Below, one piece after another: positions 33,381 to 41,083 of a stretch of DNA of 45,443 nt. The stretch is from Tidjanibacter sp. (GTDB lineage: Bacteria > Bacteroidota > Bacteroidia > Bacteroidales > Rikenellaceae). A program made the position numbers and the translations under genes. The notes below the pieces were generated by a model. That model did no database searches and had not been told where the DNA came from. It saw only the letters and a program-made list of their open reading frames with translations. Position 1 is the first letter of the stretch. Each line of letters starts with the position of its first letter. The DNA is taken from NCBI GenBank assembly GCA_017521965.1, contig JAFXAY010000082.1, positions 1 through 45,443 of the forward strand. The letters are read 5' to 3'.

Positions 33381-34838
33381 TTACAAATTCCAACGGAAAG
33401 GCTCAGCGTTCTTCATACCTTCGAGGTACTCACCGCCCTCGTAAACCATCTCGCTCTTCACGTCGATAACCATAGTAGGTTTGGTCTCGGGGTTGTACTC
33501 CTCCCACTTCAAGCCCTTGATGCTGGGGTTACCACTCTTAGCAAAGTTCACCCACATATCACTCATCTGATCAGCCACCTTGTAGGCCTCCTTCTCGGTA
33601 CCGGTCATATAGCGACCAATGTAGATATTGTCAAATACGAAGGGAATCTCCATACAGTGCATCGAAGCCAAAGCGCCATCGAGGTTGGGCGAGTTCTTAG
33701 CGAAGATATAGATATACTCAGGAGCACCACCCTGCTGGTAGCGTACGTCAGCCTCAGCAGTTACGCCATTGCGCGACGAAGCCTCCGAATAGTTGTGACC
33801 GATGATGGCGGGAACGTGTGCCGAAATCTCAGCAACTCTGGGGTCGTCGAGAGGATAAGGAATTACCTCACCATCAACAACAGGCTGAGCACCACCCATC
33901 ATACCCAGACGCGAGCCACCTGCGGTCATAATCTCACGCTGAGCGGTATTGACAGCTGCCAAAAGCTCGGTGTAAGGTACGTTCTGAATCTCGTCGATGT
34001 TCTTTTCGTCGAGGCCGAGCACCTTTGCGGTAGCAACACCAAGCTGCTGAGCAGCACTCTTCTCGGCGATATTCATAATCGAGCCACTCTGTACAGCAGC
34101 CTTGTGGAACAGACCCTTAGCCGAAGGAGTAGCAAGCAGGATGTTGACCTTACCGCCACCACCACTCTGACCGAAGATGGTTACGTTCTCGGGGTCGCCA
34201 CCAAACTGAGCGATATTCTTGTTCACCCACTCCAATGCCTTCACCATATCCATAACGCCACCTACGCCCGAATATTTGTACTTCTCGCCGAAAGCCGAGA
34301 GGTCCAGATAGCCGAGCACATTGAGTCGGTGGTTGATAGATACGAGCACAACATCTTTCTTAGCCAAGTTAGCACCATCATAGAAAGGCAACTCGCTACT
34401 TGCGCCGGCCGAGAAACCGCCACCGTGGAGCCATACCATAACGGGGCGCTTCTTACCATCGTTGATGCCCTTAGTCCATACGTTCAGCACCTGGCAATCC
34501 TCGCTCTGGTAACCATCGTCCCACTGGAAGAAAAATGCCTGCTTGTCGCTACTCCACCCCGAGCGAACACCCTGAGGTGCCTGAGGGCCATAGCTGCGGC
34601 TGCTACGCACACCCTCCCAACTATCGGGGTCGGTAGGCGCCATAAAACGCTCAGCTTTTGCATAAGGAATACCCTTGAAAGTGTAGATACCGTCCTCTAC
34701 ATAGCCAACCAAATCACCATAAGTAGTCTTTACGACTGCGTCGGTAGATGAGGTCAAAAGTTCGGGACCGCCCTTGGGGCCACAACAGCCAACCATCAAC
34801 AAAGTAGCTGTTGCACAGATAGATAGAAATCTTCTCAT
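33381..34838 (-). CDS. Type B carboxylesterase lipoprotein
   Basis: The 485-aa protein (start 34838, MRRFLSIC) has a lipoprotein signal (MVGC, Cys18) and the carboxylesterase/lipase fold: oxyanion-hole MVWLHGGGFSAG, EDCQVLNVW, the nucleophile elbow GQSGGGG (Ser225), a putative acid Glu352 in HNYSEAS and His394 in MHCMEIPFVFDN. The Ser-Glu distance is normal, but Glu to His is 42 residues, against 89 in B. subtilis p-nitrobenzyl esterase (310 to 399). The helical segment usually between them is therefore mostly missing. It should hydrolyse carboxylic esters at the cell envelope. The open frame extends to 34949, but the promoter at 34907-34938 lies inside that extension. Monocistronic. Confidence 0.92.
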   Translation of the reverse strand: MRRFLSICATATLLMVGCCGPKGGPELLTSSTDAVVKTTYGDLVGYVEDGIYTFKGIPYAKAERFMAPTDPDSWEGVRSSRSYGPQAPQGVRSGWSSDKQAFFFQWDDGYQSEDCQVLNVWTKGINDGKKRPVMVWLHGGGFSAGASSELPFYDGANLAKKDVVLVSINHRLNVLGYLDLSAFGEKYKYSGVGGVMDMVKALEWVNKNIAQFGGDPENVTIFGQSGGGGKVNILLATPSAKGLFHKAAVQSGSIMNIAEKSAAQQLGVATAKVLGLDEKNIDEIQNVPYTELLAAVNTAQREIMTAGGSRLGMMGGAQPVVDGEVIPYPLDDPRVAEISAHVPAIIGHNYSEASSRNGVTAEADVRYQQGGAPEYIYIFAKNSPNLDGALASMHCMEIPFVFDNIYIGRYMTGTEKEAYKVADQMSDMWVNFAKSGNPSIKGLKWEEYNPETKPTMVIDVKSEMVYEGGEYLEGMKNAEPFRWNL

Positions 34839-34906
34839 AGTAGTAGAAATTAGTTTGTTAGTAGTGTTGCGGAGCAGCACTCTCAGATAGTGCCACTCTT
34901 CGATAA

Positions 34907-34938
34907 CAAATATAGCAAAAAAAATACGGAGTATGCAA
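34907..34938 (-). promoter_or_regulatory. Promoter of the carboxylesterase gene
   Basis: Minus-strand TTG (34936-34938), 21 bases, TATATTTG (34907-34914, exact consensus). RNA would start near 34900, giving a leader of about 60 bases. Its upstream half lies in the terminator of the ribosomal protein operon. Confidence 0.65.
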
Positions 34939-34956
34939 TAGATTTGCACACTCCGT
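34926..34956 (-). terminator. Terminator of the rpsF-rpsR-rplI-rpmE operon
   Basis: Stem 34926-34938 with 34944-34956 (13 positions, one A-C mismatch), 5-base loop, followed on the minus strand by eight T residues, 27 bases after the rpmE stop. Confidence 0.88.
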
Positions 34957-34983
34957 AAAAAATTATTGTTACAAACTCTTCGA

Positions 34984-35247
34984 CTATTTTTTCTTCTTGT
35001 CGTAGTGTTTTGCGTAACGCTGCATAAACTTGTCCACGCGACCTGCGGTATCGACGAGTTTCATCTTACCGGTGTAGAAGGGGTGCGAGGTGTTCGAAAT
35101 CTCCATTTTGTAAACGGGGTAAGTCTCACCCTCGAACTCGATGGTCTCCTTGGTGTTCACAGCCGAGCGGCAGAGGAACACGTGCTCGTTGGACATATCT
35201 TTGAATGCCACCAAGCGGTAATTTTTAGGATGGATATCTTTTTTCAT
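34984..35247 (-). CDS. rpmE: Large ribosomal subunit protein bL31, type B
   Basis: The 87-aa protein begins MKKDIHPKNYRLVAFKDMS and has ISNTSHPFYTGKMKLVDTAGRVDKF, as type B L31 does. It lacks the CxxC zinc site of type A L31 (one cysteine only, in FLCRSA). In some bacteria this form replaces the zinc form when zinc is scarce; here no zinc-uptake regulator site is visible. It starts 14 bases after rplI and lies before the operon terminator, so it is probably the fourth gene of the rpsF operon. Confidence 0.97.
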   Translation of the reverse strand: MKKDIHPKNYRLVAFKDMSNEHVFLCRSAVNTKETIEFEGETYPVYKMEISNTSHPFYTGKMKLVDTAGRVDKFMQRYAKHYDKKKK

Positions 35248-35261
35248 CTCTCTTTGTTCAA

Positions 35262-35726
35262 TTATTCGTTAGACTCATTGGCAGCTGCCTCAGCAACAAC
35301 AGCAAATTTAACAGCAGCCTTAACCTCGCGGTGGAGTTTTGCAGCAGCCTCATACTGACCGATCTGCTTAACAGCCTCTACCGAGATAACCTTGCGGTCA
35401 ACCTCTACGCCCTTAGCAGCGAGTGCCTCAGCCAGGTCAGCCGAAGTAACGGTACCGAAGATCTTACCCTCTTCCGAAGCCTTAACGGTGATAACCAACT
35501 CCAAAGCCTCGATCTGAGCAGCGAGTGCCTGAGCGTCAGCCAGGATCTTAGCGTCTTTGTGAGCACGCTGTTTGAGGTTCTCTGCCAACACCTTCTTAGC
35601 CGAAGCGGTAGCAGCAGTAGCAAAACCCTGAGGAATCAGGTAGTTATTTGCATAACCGGGCTTTACGTCAACGATGTCGTTTGCGTAGCCCAACTTCTCA
35701 ACATCTTTTTTCAGAATTACTTGCAT
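35262..35726 (-). CDS. rplI: Large ribosomal subunit protein bL9
   Basis: The 154-aa protein starts MQVILKKDVEKLGYANDIVD and contains VKPGYANNYLIPQGFA, the L9 signature, followed by a long central helix (NLKQRAHKDAKILADAQALA) and a C-terminal domain with GKIFGTVTSADLAEAL. L9 reaches out from the large subunit near L1 and supports reading-frame fidelity. Third gene of the rpsF-rpsR-rplI-rpmE operon. Confidence 0.98.
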   Translation of the reverse strand: MQVILKKDVEKLGYANDIVDVKPGYANNYLIPQGFATAATASAKKVLAENLKQRAHKDAKILADAQALAAQIEALELVITVKASEEGKIFGTVTSADLAEALAAKGVEVDRKVISVEAVKQIGQYEAAAKLHREVKAAVKFAVVAEAAANESNE

Positions 35727-35745
35727 AGCTTGTTCCTCCTCTGGT

Positions 35746-36024
35746 TTATTTCATCAAATCAGTTACGAAAGGCAGAATAGCGAGATGACGTGCACGCTTA
35801 ACAGCCTGAGCCACCTTCTTCTGATATTTCTGCGAAGTACCGGTCAAACGGCGGGGAAGAATCTTACCCTGCTCGTTGAGGAACTTTTTGAGGAACTCAC
35901 CGTCCTTGTAATCTACATACTTGATACCGCTCTTTTTGAAACGGCAGTATTTTTTCTTCTTCACGTCAACCGATACGGGGTTGAGGTAACGGATCTCCGA
36001 ATCGTGATTTCTGTTCTCAGCCAT
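35746..36024 (-). CDS. rpsR: Small ribosomal subunit protein bS18
   Basis: The 92-aa protein has the S18 core [40 protein letters not shown] and [11 protein letters not shown]. The N-terminal extension ([20 protein letters not shown]) is longer than in E. coli S18. S18 pairs with S6 on the small-subunit platform; rpsF is 3 bases upstream. Confidence 0.98.
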   Translation of the reverse strand: MAENRNHDSEIRYLNPVSVDVKKKKYCRFKKSGIKYVDYKDGEFLKKFLNEQGKILPRRLTGTSQKYQKKVAQAVKRARHLAILPFVTDLMK

Positions 36025-36027
36025 AGT

Positions 36028-36396
36028 CTATTCCTCCTCGTTTTTAACTTCTTCAACAACGGGTTTACCTGCCAACTTAGCGCGGCGTTTTACCGAATAC
36101 TCGACAGCGTCTTTGTCCTGGCGGAAGGTCAGGAAGCGGATAACGCGCTCGTCGCGACGGTACTGAGTTTCGAGGGTGTCAACGATAGTACCCTCAGCGG
36201 TGAACTCAATCAAGAAATAGTAGCCGGTGGACTTTTTCTGAATGGGATAAGCGAGTTTTTTCAAACCCCAGCTCTCAGCATTCACAATCTGTCCGCCGTT
36301 CTCGGTGATAACACCCTGGAATTTGCTAAACACCTCTTCCAACTGTGCCTCCGACAGCACCGGTGTAGCAATGAAAACGGTTTCGTAATTGTTCAT
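36028..36396 (-). CDS. rpsF: Small ribosomal subunit protein bS6
   Basis: The 122-aa protein starts [20 protein letters not shown] and has [20 protein letters not shown] and [17 protein letters not shown], the S6 core, then an acidic-ended tail ([10 protein letters not shown]). First gene of the operon; a near-perfect promoter and a leader hairpin precede it. Confidence 0.98.
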   Translation of the reverse strand: MNNYETVFIATPVLSEAQLEEVFSKFQGVITENGGQIVNAESWGLKKLAYPIQKKSTGYYFLIEFTAEGTIVDTLETQYRRDERVIRFLTFRQDKDAVEYSVKRRAKLAGKPVVEEVKNEEE

Positions 36397-36423
36397 AAAT
36401 TAAACAGTTAATTAATAATTAGC

Positions 36424-36444
36424 GCACCGGAAACACTCCAATGC
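36424..36444 (-). promoter_or_regulatory. Leader hairpin of the rpsF operon
   Basis: In the minus-strand leader, GCAUUGGA pairs with UCCGGUGC (8 bp, two G-U) around GUGUU. It sits at the 5' end of the predicted transcript and 28 bases before the rpsF ATG. S6:S18 complexes repress their own operon in several bacteria through a leader hairpin that exposes CCG; a CCG is present here on the 3' strand, but paired, so the match is only suggestive. Confidence 0.4.
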
Positions 36445-36449
36445 GGGCG

Positions 36450-36480
36450 CAAAGATAGCAATTTATTCTTTTCTGGCAAA
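36450..36480 (-). promoter_or_regulatory. Promoter of the rpsF operon
   Basis: Minus-strand TTTG (36477-36480), 19 bases, TATCTTTG (36450-36457): both boxes match consensus with ideal spacing. RNA would start near 36443, giving a leader of about 47 bases. Confidence 0.85.
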
Positions 36481-36521
36481 CTTTTCCAAGTTATTTTTTC
36501 ACAAAATGGACAATAACAACT

Positions 36522-36551
36522 TTTGATTATCAATCAAATATACTATTTTTG
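36522..36551 (+). promoter_or_regulatory. Promoter of the BACON-transglutaminase gene
   Basis: TTTG at 36522-36525, 18 bases, TATTTTTG at 36544-36551. RNA would start near 36558, 27 bases before the ATG. Confidence 0.7.
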
Positions 36552-36584
36552 CATCAGCAACCTCTAATTAAAATGTAGATAATT

Positions 36585-37853
36585 ATGAAAAAACTTATTT
36601 TCCCGCTCATTTGTGCATTGGCACTTTTCGCTTGCAGCCCCGACAAGACCGATGACACGCCCAAGGCAAATCTATCCATAGAGAATCTTCCCGACGACAA
36701 CCCTTTAATATATGCCTCGGGAGGTGAAGCGGTGGTTAAAATTGAGTGCGATAGCGAGTGGCAGGTCGATATAGTGGAGTCAGATGCATCTCAGTGGCTT
36801 ACCATAACCCCTAAAATATCAACCGACCATAATGGCTCAGTCACCATCAAAACCGCACCCAACACCACCAATAGTGACCGCACTGCCACAATCAAAATCA
36901 CCGCAGGCGACAAAGAGAAAGAGTTGAAAATAAAGCAATTACAAAATCCCTTCACTCGTAGAGAGGTTAACTCCCGCGATGCCTACACCTCACTGACAAT
37001 CCACTACAACGGTTCTGTCAGCAACGTAACAAAACTCATCACCCTGCTGCCCGTACCCGAGAGCAACATCTATCAAGATATCACCAAATGGAAAGCCATA
37101 AAGGGCAACATCGGTACTGCCAACGACAACCAAACACGCTACATAGGCAGTGTGTTCACCACATCTACAATTCCCCCATCGGGTTCTGATGTGCTACGCC
37201 AAGAGTATCATATCACAAACTATGCTGTCAGCACCAACTTCGATGCCATCACCACCATCATAAAACCGGACACCGACTCAGATATATATAAAGAGTATGT
37301 GCTGAAAGATGATCAAATCAACGACCGCAACAACGCCACCATAAAAGCCAATGCCGACCGTATGTGGAATGAGAGCGGCAAGAACATCATCGATTACGCC
37401 CGCGCCTGCTATCTGTGGGTGGCCAACACCTTGAAGTACCTCAATCCCAATACCGGTCTACACCCCGTAGCGGAGATTTTGGCCAATGGCGGTGGCGACT
37501 GCGGCAATCAAGCGACCGTATTTATCAGCCTGTTGCGCAATAAAGAGATTCCGGCCCGTCACGTAGTTTTGGTGCGCACAGATGGCTCTTTCCACGTGCG
37601 AGCCGAATTTTATATGGCCGGTTATGGTTGGATACCTGTCGATGTTAATGCAAAGAATATGATACCTTCGGGCGACTTTTTCGGTCGAAACGAAGACTCA
37701 GCCGAGGTAGTAATGAATAGAAATTTGACATATCAAATCAATATCGACAACCAAAAGTTACCACTCGTGATGTTGCAAAATTACGCTTGGTGGTATTGGA
37801 TAAGTAGTGGCCAAACCTCCTTCTCCCTCTCCTACGAAACAAGAGAGAAGTAA
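36585..37853 (+). CDS. BACON-domain transglutaminase-like lipoprotein
   Basis: The 422-aa protein has a lipoprotein signal (LFAC, Cys17) and an acidic spacer (SPDKTDDTPK). Residues about 30-118 look like a BACON domain (SEWQVDIVESDASQWLTITP, then DRTATIKITAGDKEKELKIK). The second half is a transglutaminase-core domain with a complete Cys-His-Asp triad: GGDCGNQA (Cys306), SFHVRAEF (His337) and PVDVNAK (Asp353). BACON domains are usually ligand- or mucin-binding modules on Bacteroidota surface enzymes. Such transglutaminase-like proteins often act as peptidases or amidases and not as crosslinkers. Transcribed alone; surface exposure is likely but not shown. Confidence 0.9.
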   Translation: MKKLIFPLICALALFACSPDKTDDTPKANLSIENLPDDNPLIYASGGEAVVKIECDSEWQVDIVESDASQWLTITPKISTDHNGSVTIKTAPNTTNSDRTATIKITAGDKEKELKIKQLQNPFTRREVNSRDAYTSLTIHYNGSVSNVTKLITLLPVPESNIYQDITKWKAIKGNIGTANDNQTRYIGSVFTTSTIPPSGSDVLRQEYHITNYAVSTNFDAITTIIKPDTDSDIYKEYVLKDDQINDRNNATIKANADRMWNESGKNIIDYARACYLWVANTLKYLNPNTGLHPVAEILANGGGDCGNQATVFISLLRNKEIPARHVVLVRTDGSFHVRAEFYMAGYGWIPVDVNAKNMIPSGDFFGRNEDSAEVVMNRNLTYQINIDNQKLPLVMLQNYAWWYWISSGQTSFSLSYETREK

Positions 37854-37965
37854 AAATCAGGGAGGTTTGGGAGGTTGAGAGTTTAAAGAAACCGGCAGCG
37901 AAGAAAAAAATCCGCAAACAGCCCTAAAAGAAAACTCACTACTACACTCACCAACCACCCAAAAA

Positions 37966-38002
37966 AAACAATAAAGGCAGGTATCACCTGCCTTTATTGT
38001 TT
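37966..38002 (-). terminator. Terminator of adk
   Basis: A 17-bp perfect stem (37966-37982 with 37986-38002) around a 3-base loop, followed on the minus strand by five further T residues after the stem's own T-run. The stretch 37854-37965 before it holds no recognisable gene; the transglutaminase gene may use the same hairpin from the other side. Confidence 0.88.
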
Positions 38003-38019
38003 GGATATTTATCGCACTA

Positions 38020-38592
38020 TTAGAGTTTGTCAATCTCGGCGCAAAGACGCTCAAAAATCTCCTCAATCGAGCCTACACCATTAACCTCCACATACTTACC
38101 CTGAGCAGAGTAGAAGTCGGCAACAATGGCGGTCTGAGCCTTATAGACATCGATACGGTTGCGGATAACGCTCTCGTCGGCATCGTCCTTGCGGCCACTC
38201 TCCTGACCACGCAGAAGCAGACGTTTGATAAGCTCCTCGTCGGGTACGGTGAGGGCAATCATCGCATCGACTTTCTGACCGTTGGCGGTCATAATTTTGT
38301 CGAACTCCTCAGCCTGATGAGTGGTGCGGGGAAAACCATCGAAGATGTTACCTGCGCCCTCGGTGTGGCTCATAACGTAATCTGCAATAATATCAATCAC
38401 CAGACTATCCGGTGCAAGTTCTCCACGCTCGGTGTATGCCTTAACGCTCAAACCCAACTCTGTGCCAGCCTTAATCTGCTGACGAATAACCTCACCTGTC
38501 GAAATGTGATTGAAACCATACTTGGCAACAAGTTTGTCTGCTTGTGTACCTTTACCGGCCCCGGGAGGGCCAAATAATACTATGTTTTTCAT
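38020..38592 (-). CDS. adk: Adenylate kinase
   Basis: Adk interconverts ATP + AMP and 2 ADP. The 190-aa protein has the P-loop GPPGAGKGT (8-16), the AMP-binding STGEVIRQQI and FDGFPRTTHQAEEF, and RGQESGRKDDADESVIRNRI across a short LID that lacks zinc cysteines. It is divergent from thiL; the two promoters face away from each other within about 40 bases. Confidence 0.98.
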   Translation of the reverse strand: MKNIVLFGPPGAGKGTQADKLVAKYGFNHISTGEVIRQQIKAGTELGLSVKAYTERGELAPDSLVIDIIADYVMSHTEGAGNIFDGFPRTTHQAEEFDKIMTANGQKVDAMIALTVPDEELIKRLLLRGQESGRKDDADESVIRNRIDVYKAQTAIVADFYSAQGKYVEVNGVGSIEEIFERLCAEIDKL

Positions 38593-38616
38593 TGTTAGTT
38601 AAAATTTGTAGGTGCA

Positions 38617-38624
38617 CAAAGTTA
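38617..38624 (-). promoter_or_regulatory. -7 box of adk
   Basis: Minus-strand TAACTTTG, exact consensus, 25 bases before the adk ATG. No -33 TTTG at proper spacing. Confidence 0.5.
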
Positions 38625-38645
38625 GGTATTATTTTTCAATTGTTG

Positions 38646-38653
38646 TACCTTTG
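38646..38653 (+). promoter_or_regulatory. -7 box of thiL
   Basis: TACCTTTG, exact consensus; RNA would start near 38660, 28 bases before the thiL ATG. A possible -33 TTA lies 22 bases upstream, overlapping the adk -7 box. Confidence 0.5.
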
Positions 38654-38687
38654 CAGCGGTAATGAACATCATTTTGAGTGAAAAAAT

Positions 38688-39731
38688 ATGGAAAAACGTA
38701 CCGAAATCTCCACTCTCGGCGAATTTGGGCTGATAGATAAGTTGTTCAGCGGGGCAACCAAACACAATAAGACCACCCTCTGCGGTGCCGGCGACGATGC
38801 TGCGGTGCTCGCTTCGGGACAGAAGGCGATGCTACTATCGACCGACCTACTGTTGGAGGGCATCAACTTCGACCTCACCTACTTCCCGCTCAAACACCTC
38901 GGCTACAAGGCTGTGGTGGTGGCGTGTAGCGACATCTTGGCGATGAACGCCCTACCATCGGCAATCACCGTATCGGTCGGCGTATCCTCCAAATTTGGCG
39001 TTGAGCAGTTGGAGGAACTCTATGCGGGTATTCACGCTGCGTGTGACGAGCACTCCATCGACCTTGTGGGTGGCGACACCTCTGCCTCGGTAAATGGTCT
39101 TACCATTTCGATGACCGCTGTGGGCTATGCAGAGCGCAAGAAGATAGCCTACCGCAGTGGTGCCAAGCCCACCGACCTCATCTGCCTCACAGGCGACCTC
39201 GGAGCCGCCTATATGGGCCTGCACCTGTTGGAGAGGGAGAAACGCGCCTTGGAGGGCTCGCCCAATCCCGAGCCACAATTCAAGGGCTACGAGTATCTGC
39301 TGCGCCGACAGCTCAAACCCGACCTGCGTACCGACGTTGTCAAGGCTCTTGCTGACGATGGCATCGTACCGACATCGATGATTGACCTGAGCGATGGTCT
39401 GGCCTCGGACGTATTGCAGTTGTGCAAGGCTTCGGGGTGTGGTGCACACATCTACTTGGAGCGCATTCCAATCGCTCGCGAAGTACACTCCTTTGCCGAA
39501 GAACTCAATAGCGACCCCGTGGTGGCAGCCCTCAATGGTGGCGACGACCACGAACTGCTCTTCACCGTTCCGGTCGATATGTATGAGCGGGTAGTGAAGA
39601 TTGGCGGCATCGATGTTATCGGCCACATCACCGAGCGCGAGAAGGGCGCACTGCTCGTCACCCCCGACGGTAGCGGCATCCGCCTGCGCAGCCAAGCCTT
39701 CCCCGAAGGAACAGAGTCGTTCACAAAATAG
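38688..39731 (+). CDS. thiL: Thiamine-phosphate kinase
   Basis: ThiL phosphorylates thiamine monophosphate to the active diphosphate. The 347-aa protein has STLGEFGLIDKLF, GAGDDAAV, LLSTDLLLEGINFD, DILAMNALPSAITVSVG, DLVGGDTSAS and the late SMIDLSDGLASD, matching the AIR-synthase-like fold of ThiL. No thiamine biosynthesis genes or TPP riboswitch are adjacent; the predicted 28-base leader is too short for one. Confidence 0.95.
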   Translation: MEKRTEISTLGEFGLIDKLFSGATKHNKTTLCGAGDDAAVLASGQKAMLLSTDLLLEGINFDLTYFPLKHLGYKAVVVACSDILAMNALPSAITVSVGVSSKFGVEQLEELYAGIHAACDEHSIDLVGGDTSASVNGLTISMTAVGYAERKKIAYRSGAKPTDLICLTGDLGAAYMGLHLLEREKRALEGSPNPEPQFKGYEYLLRRQLKPDLRTDVVKALADDGIVPTSMIDLSDGLASDVLQLCKASGCGAHIYLERIPIAREVHSFAEELNSDPVVAALNGGDDHELLFTVPVDMYERVVKIGGIDVIGHITEREKGALLVTPDGSGIRLRSQAFPEGTESFTK

Positions 39732-39740
39732 CGCAACACC

Positions 39741-39785
39741 ATAATAAAAAAGGTCTGCCCTCTCGGAGCAGACCTTTTTTATTAT
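39741..39785. terminator. Bidirectional terminator, 18-bp stem
   Basis: 39741-39758 pairs exactly with 39768-39785 around a 9-base loop. A/T arms give a U-tract on both strands. Between the convergent thiL and the anti-sigma gene. Confidence 0.92.
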
Positions 39786-39795
39786 ATTGTCAGGC

Positions 39796-41076
39796 TTAGA
39801 TACCTCCGTCCAATATCCAACCGCCACTTGGAGTATCATTGCGCATAGCAACCATCAACTCCTCGCTCTTGCCATTGCGATACTTCACCTTCATCGGCAC
39901 AAAATAGCCTACATAGAGTCCTGAGCGCACAGCCTCTTTAACCTCCAAAATCTCTACACCTTGATAGTCATCGCGCAAACGCTCTATATCTACAAAAGGT
40001 ATCGCCTCGGCGAGTAACTCTTTATCCCACACCTTCATCGCCTCAAAGGTCTTAATTGCTGCCTGTCGAGCAGAGATGCCGACAAACGAGGAGCCGGAGT
40101 CAGCCTTTAATGGCTCGACAAATTCAATACTTTCGGGCAGATGGCTAATATCGTCTGCAACCATCGGGGCATTGTAGATAATCTGGTCGAGTGTGAGGAC
40201 CTTCACCTGCTGCTCACCTTGCAACATATAGATACTCGCCGCCAACAACTCTTTTGTACGTCGGTCAAATGCATACTCCCTGCGCGAATCCGATTCGAGG
40301 ATAGAACTCATATACATATAGTTACTCTCCACCCAATCGCCCAAAGCAGGCGAAGTGACCGTCACAAAATAGCACCCACCATCGGTTCGGGTTTCATATA
40401 CAACTCCACTAAATTCATCAGCCAAACGCTGCTCAAATTGGAGCAACAGATGGGGATTAACCATCAGCGACACCAGTTCCGAGGGAGAGCCATAACCCTT
40501 CCAACCATTATTCCAACTCTCTACCCATTGCCACCACTGGCCACCATCACTATAAGCAACACGGTCGCCTTTATCGACACGCCAAGCCTCGCCAACTCGC
40601 TGAATGGTGTGCTCAACAAACTCCGCACTCGGGTCGGTATAATCAAAATTCTCTGCGGGTAGAGTGCGCATACTCAGTCGCATAAAGAGTGATTGTGCCT
40701 GACCGAGTTTGGTAGCCGCTCGCTCAAAGTAACCGCTTGCTGCTTTTGCAGGAGTGGCAGGTAGGATATTCACCACCACCAAGAACATAGCAGCAATAGA
40801 GGCCACAGCTCCACCTATTCGGAAGAGCACTCGACGCACAGGCTGACGCTTAGGCTCGGCAGCAGCAATAGCCTTGTCGAGTCGTGCGGAAAACTCCGCA
40901 GAAGGAGTAATCTCCTGCTTGGGAGTCAGCGCCTTGATAGCATTGGAAAACTCCTCATAGAGTGCCTTGCAATCGTCGCAACTCTCAATATGTTCAAGCA
41001 TCTCACGCTTGATCTCCGCCGACAGTTCCTCATCGAAGAGGTCGGCAATGTTCAGTTTAAAATTCTCGCAATTCAT
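39796..41076 (-). CDS. Anti-sigma factor with large LolA/RseB-like periplasmic part
   Basis: The 426-aa protein starts with a zf-HC2-type anti-sigma zinc-binding helix (His29, Cys33, Cys36 in HIESCDDC; Cys3 may join). One TM helix follows at about 86-105, so the rest is periplasmic. Residues about 110-330 look like a LolA/RseB-type half-barrel (EAWRVDKGDRVAYSDGGQWW, YAFDRRTKELLAASIYM, VKVLTLDQIIYNAP). The last 90 residues form another small domain ending GGWILDGGI. In E. coli the anti-sigma RseA and its periplasmic partner RseB are separate proteins; here both roles may be fused. It starts 7 bases after the ECF sigma gene ends. Domain assignment beyond the zinc motif and TM is by eye. Confidence 0.82.
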   Translation of the reverse strand: MNCENFKLNIADLFDEELSAEIKREMLEHIESCDDCKALYEEFSNAIKALTPKQEITPSAEFSARLDKAIAAAEPKRQPVRRVLFRIGGAVASIAAMFLVVVNILPATPAKAASGYFERAATKLGQAQSLFMRLSMRTLPAENFDYTDPSAEFVEHTIQRVGEAWRVDKGDRVAYSDGGQWWQWVESWNNGWKGYGSPSELVSLMVNPHLLLQFEQRLADEFSGVVYETRTDGGCYFVTVTSPALGDWVESNYMYMSSILESDSRREYAFDRRTKELLAASIYMLQGEQQVKVLTLDQIIYNAPMVADDISHLPESIEFVEPLKADSGSSFVGISARQAAIKTFEAMKVWDKELLAEAIPFVDIERLRDDYQGVEILEVKEAVRSGLYVGYFVPMKVKYRNGKSEELMVAMRNDTPSGGWILDGGI

Positions 41077-41083
41077 AAATTCA

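Noticed and set aside
37857-38066. 69-codon minus-strand frame between the transglutaminase gene and adk
   Set aside because: It overlaps the start of the adk terminator and the end of adk itself, has no ribosome-binding or promoter signal, and resembles no family.
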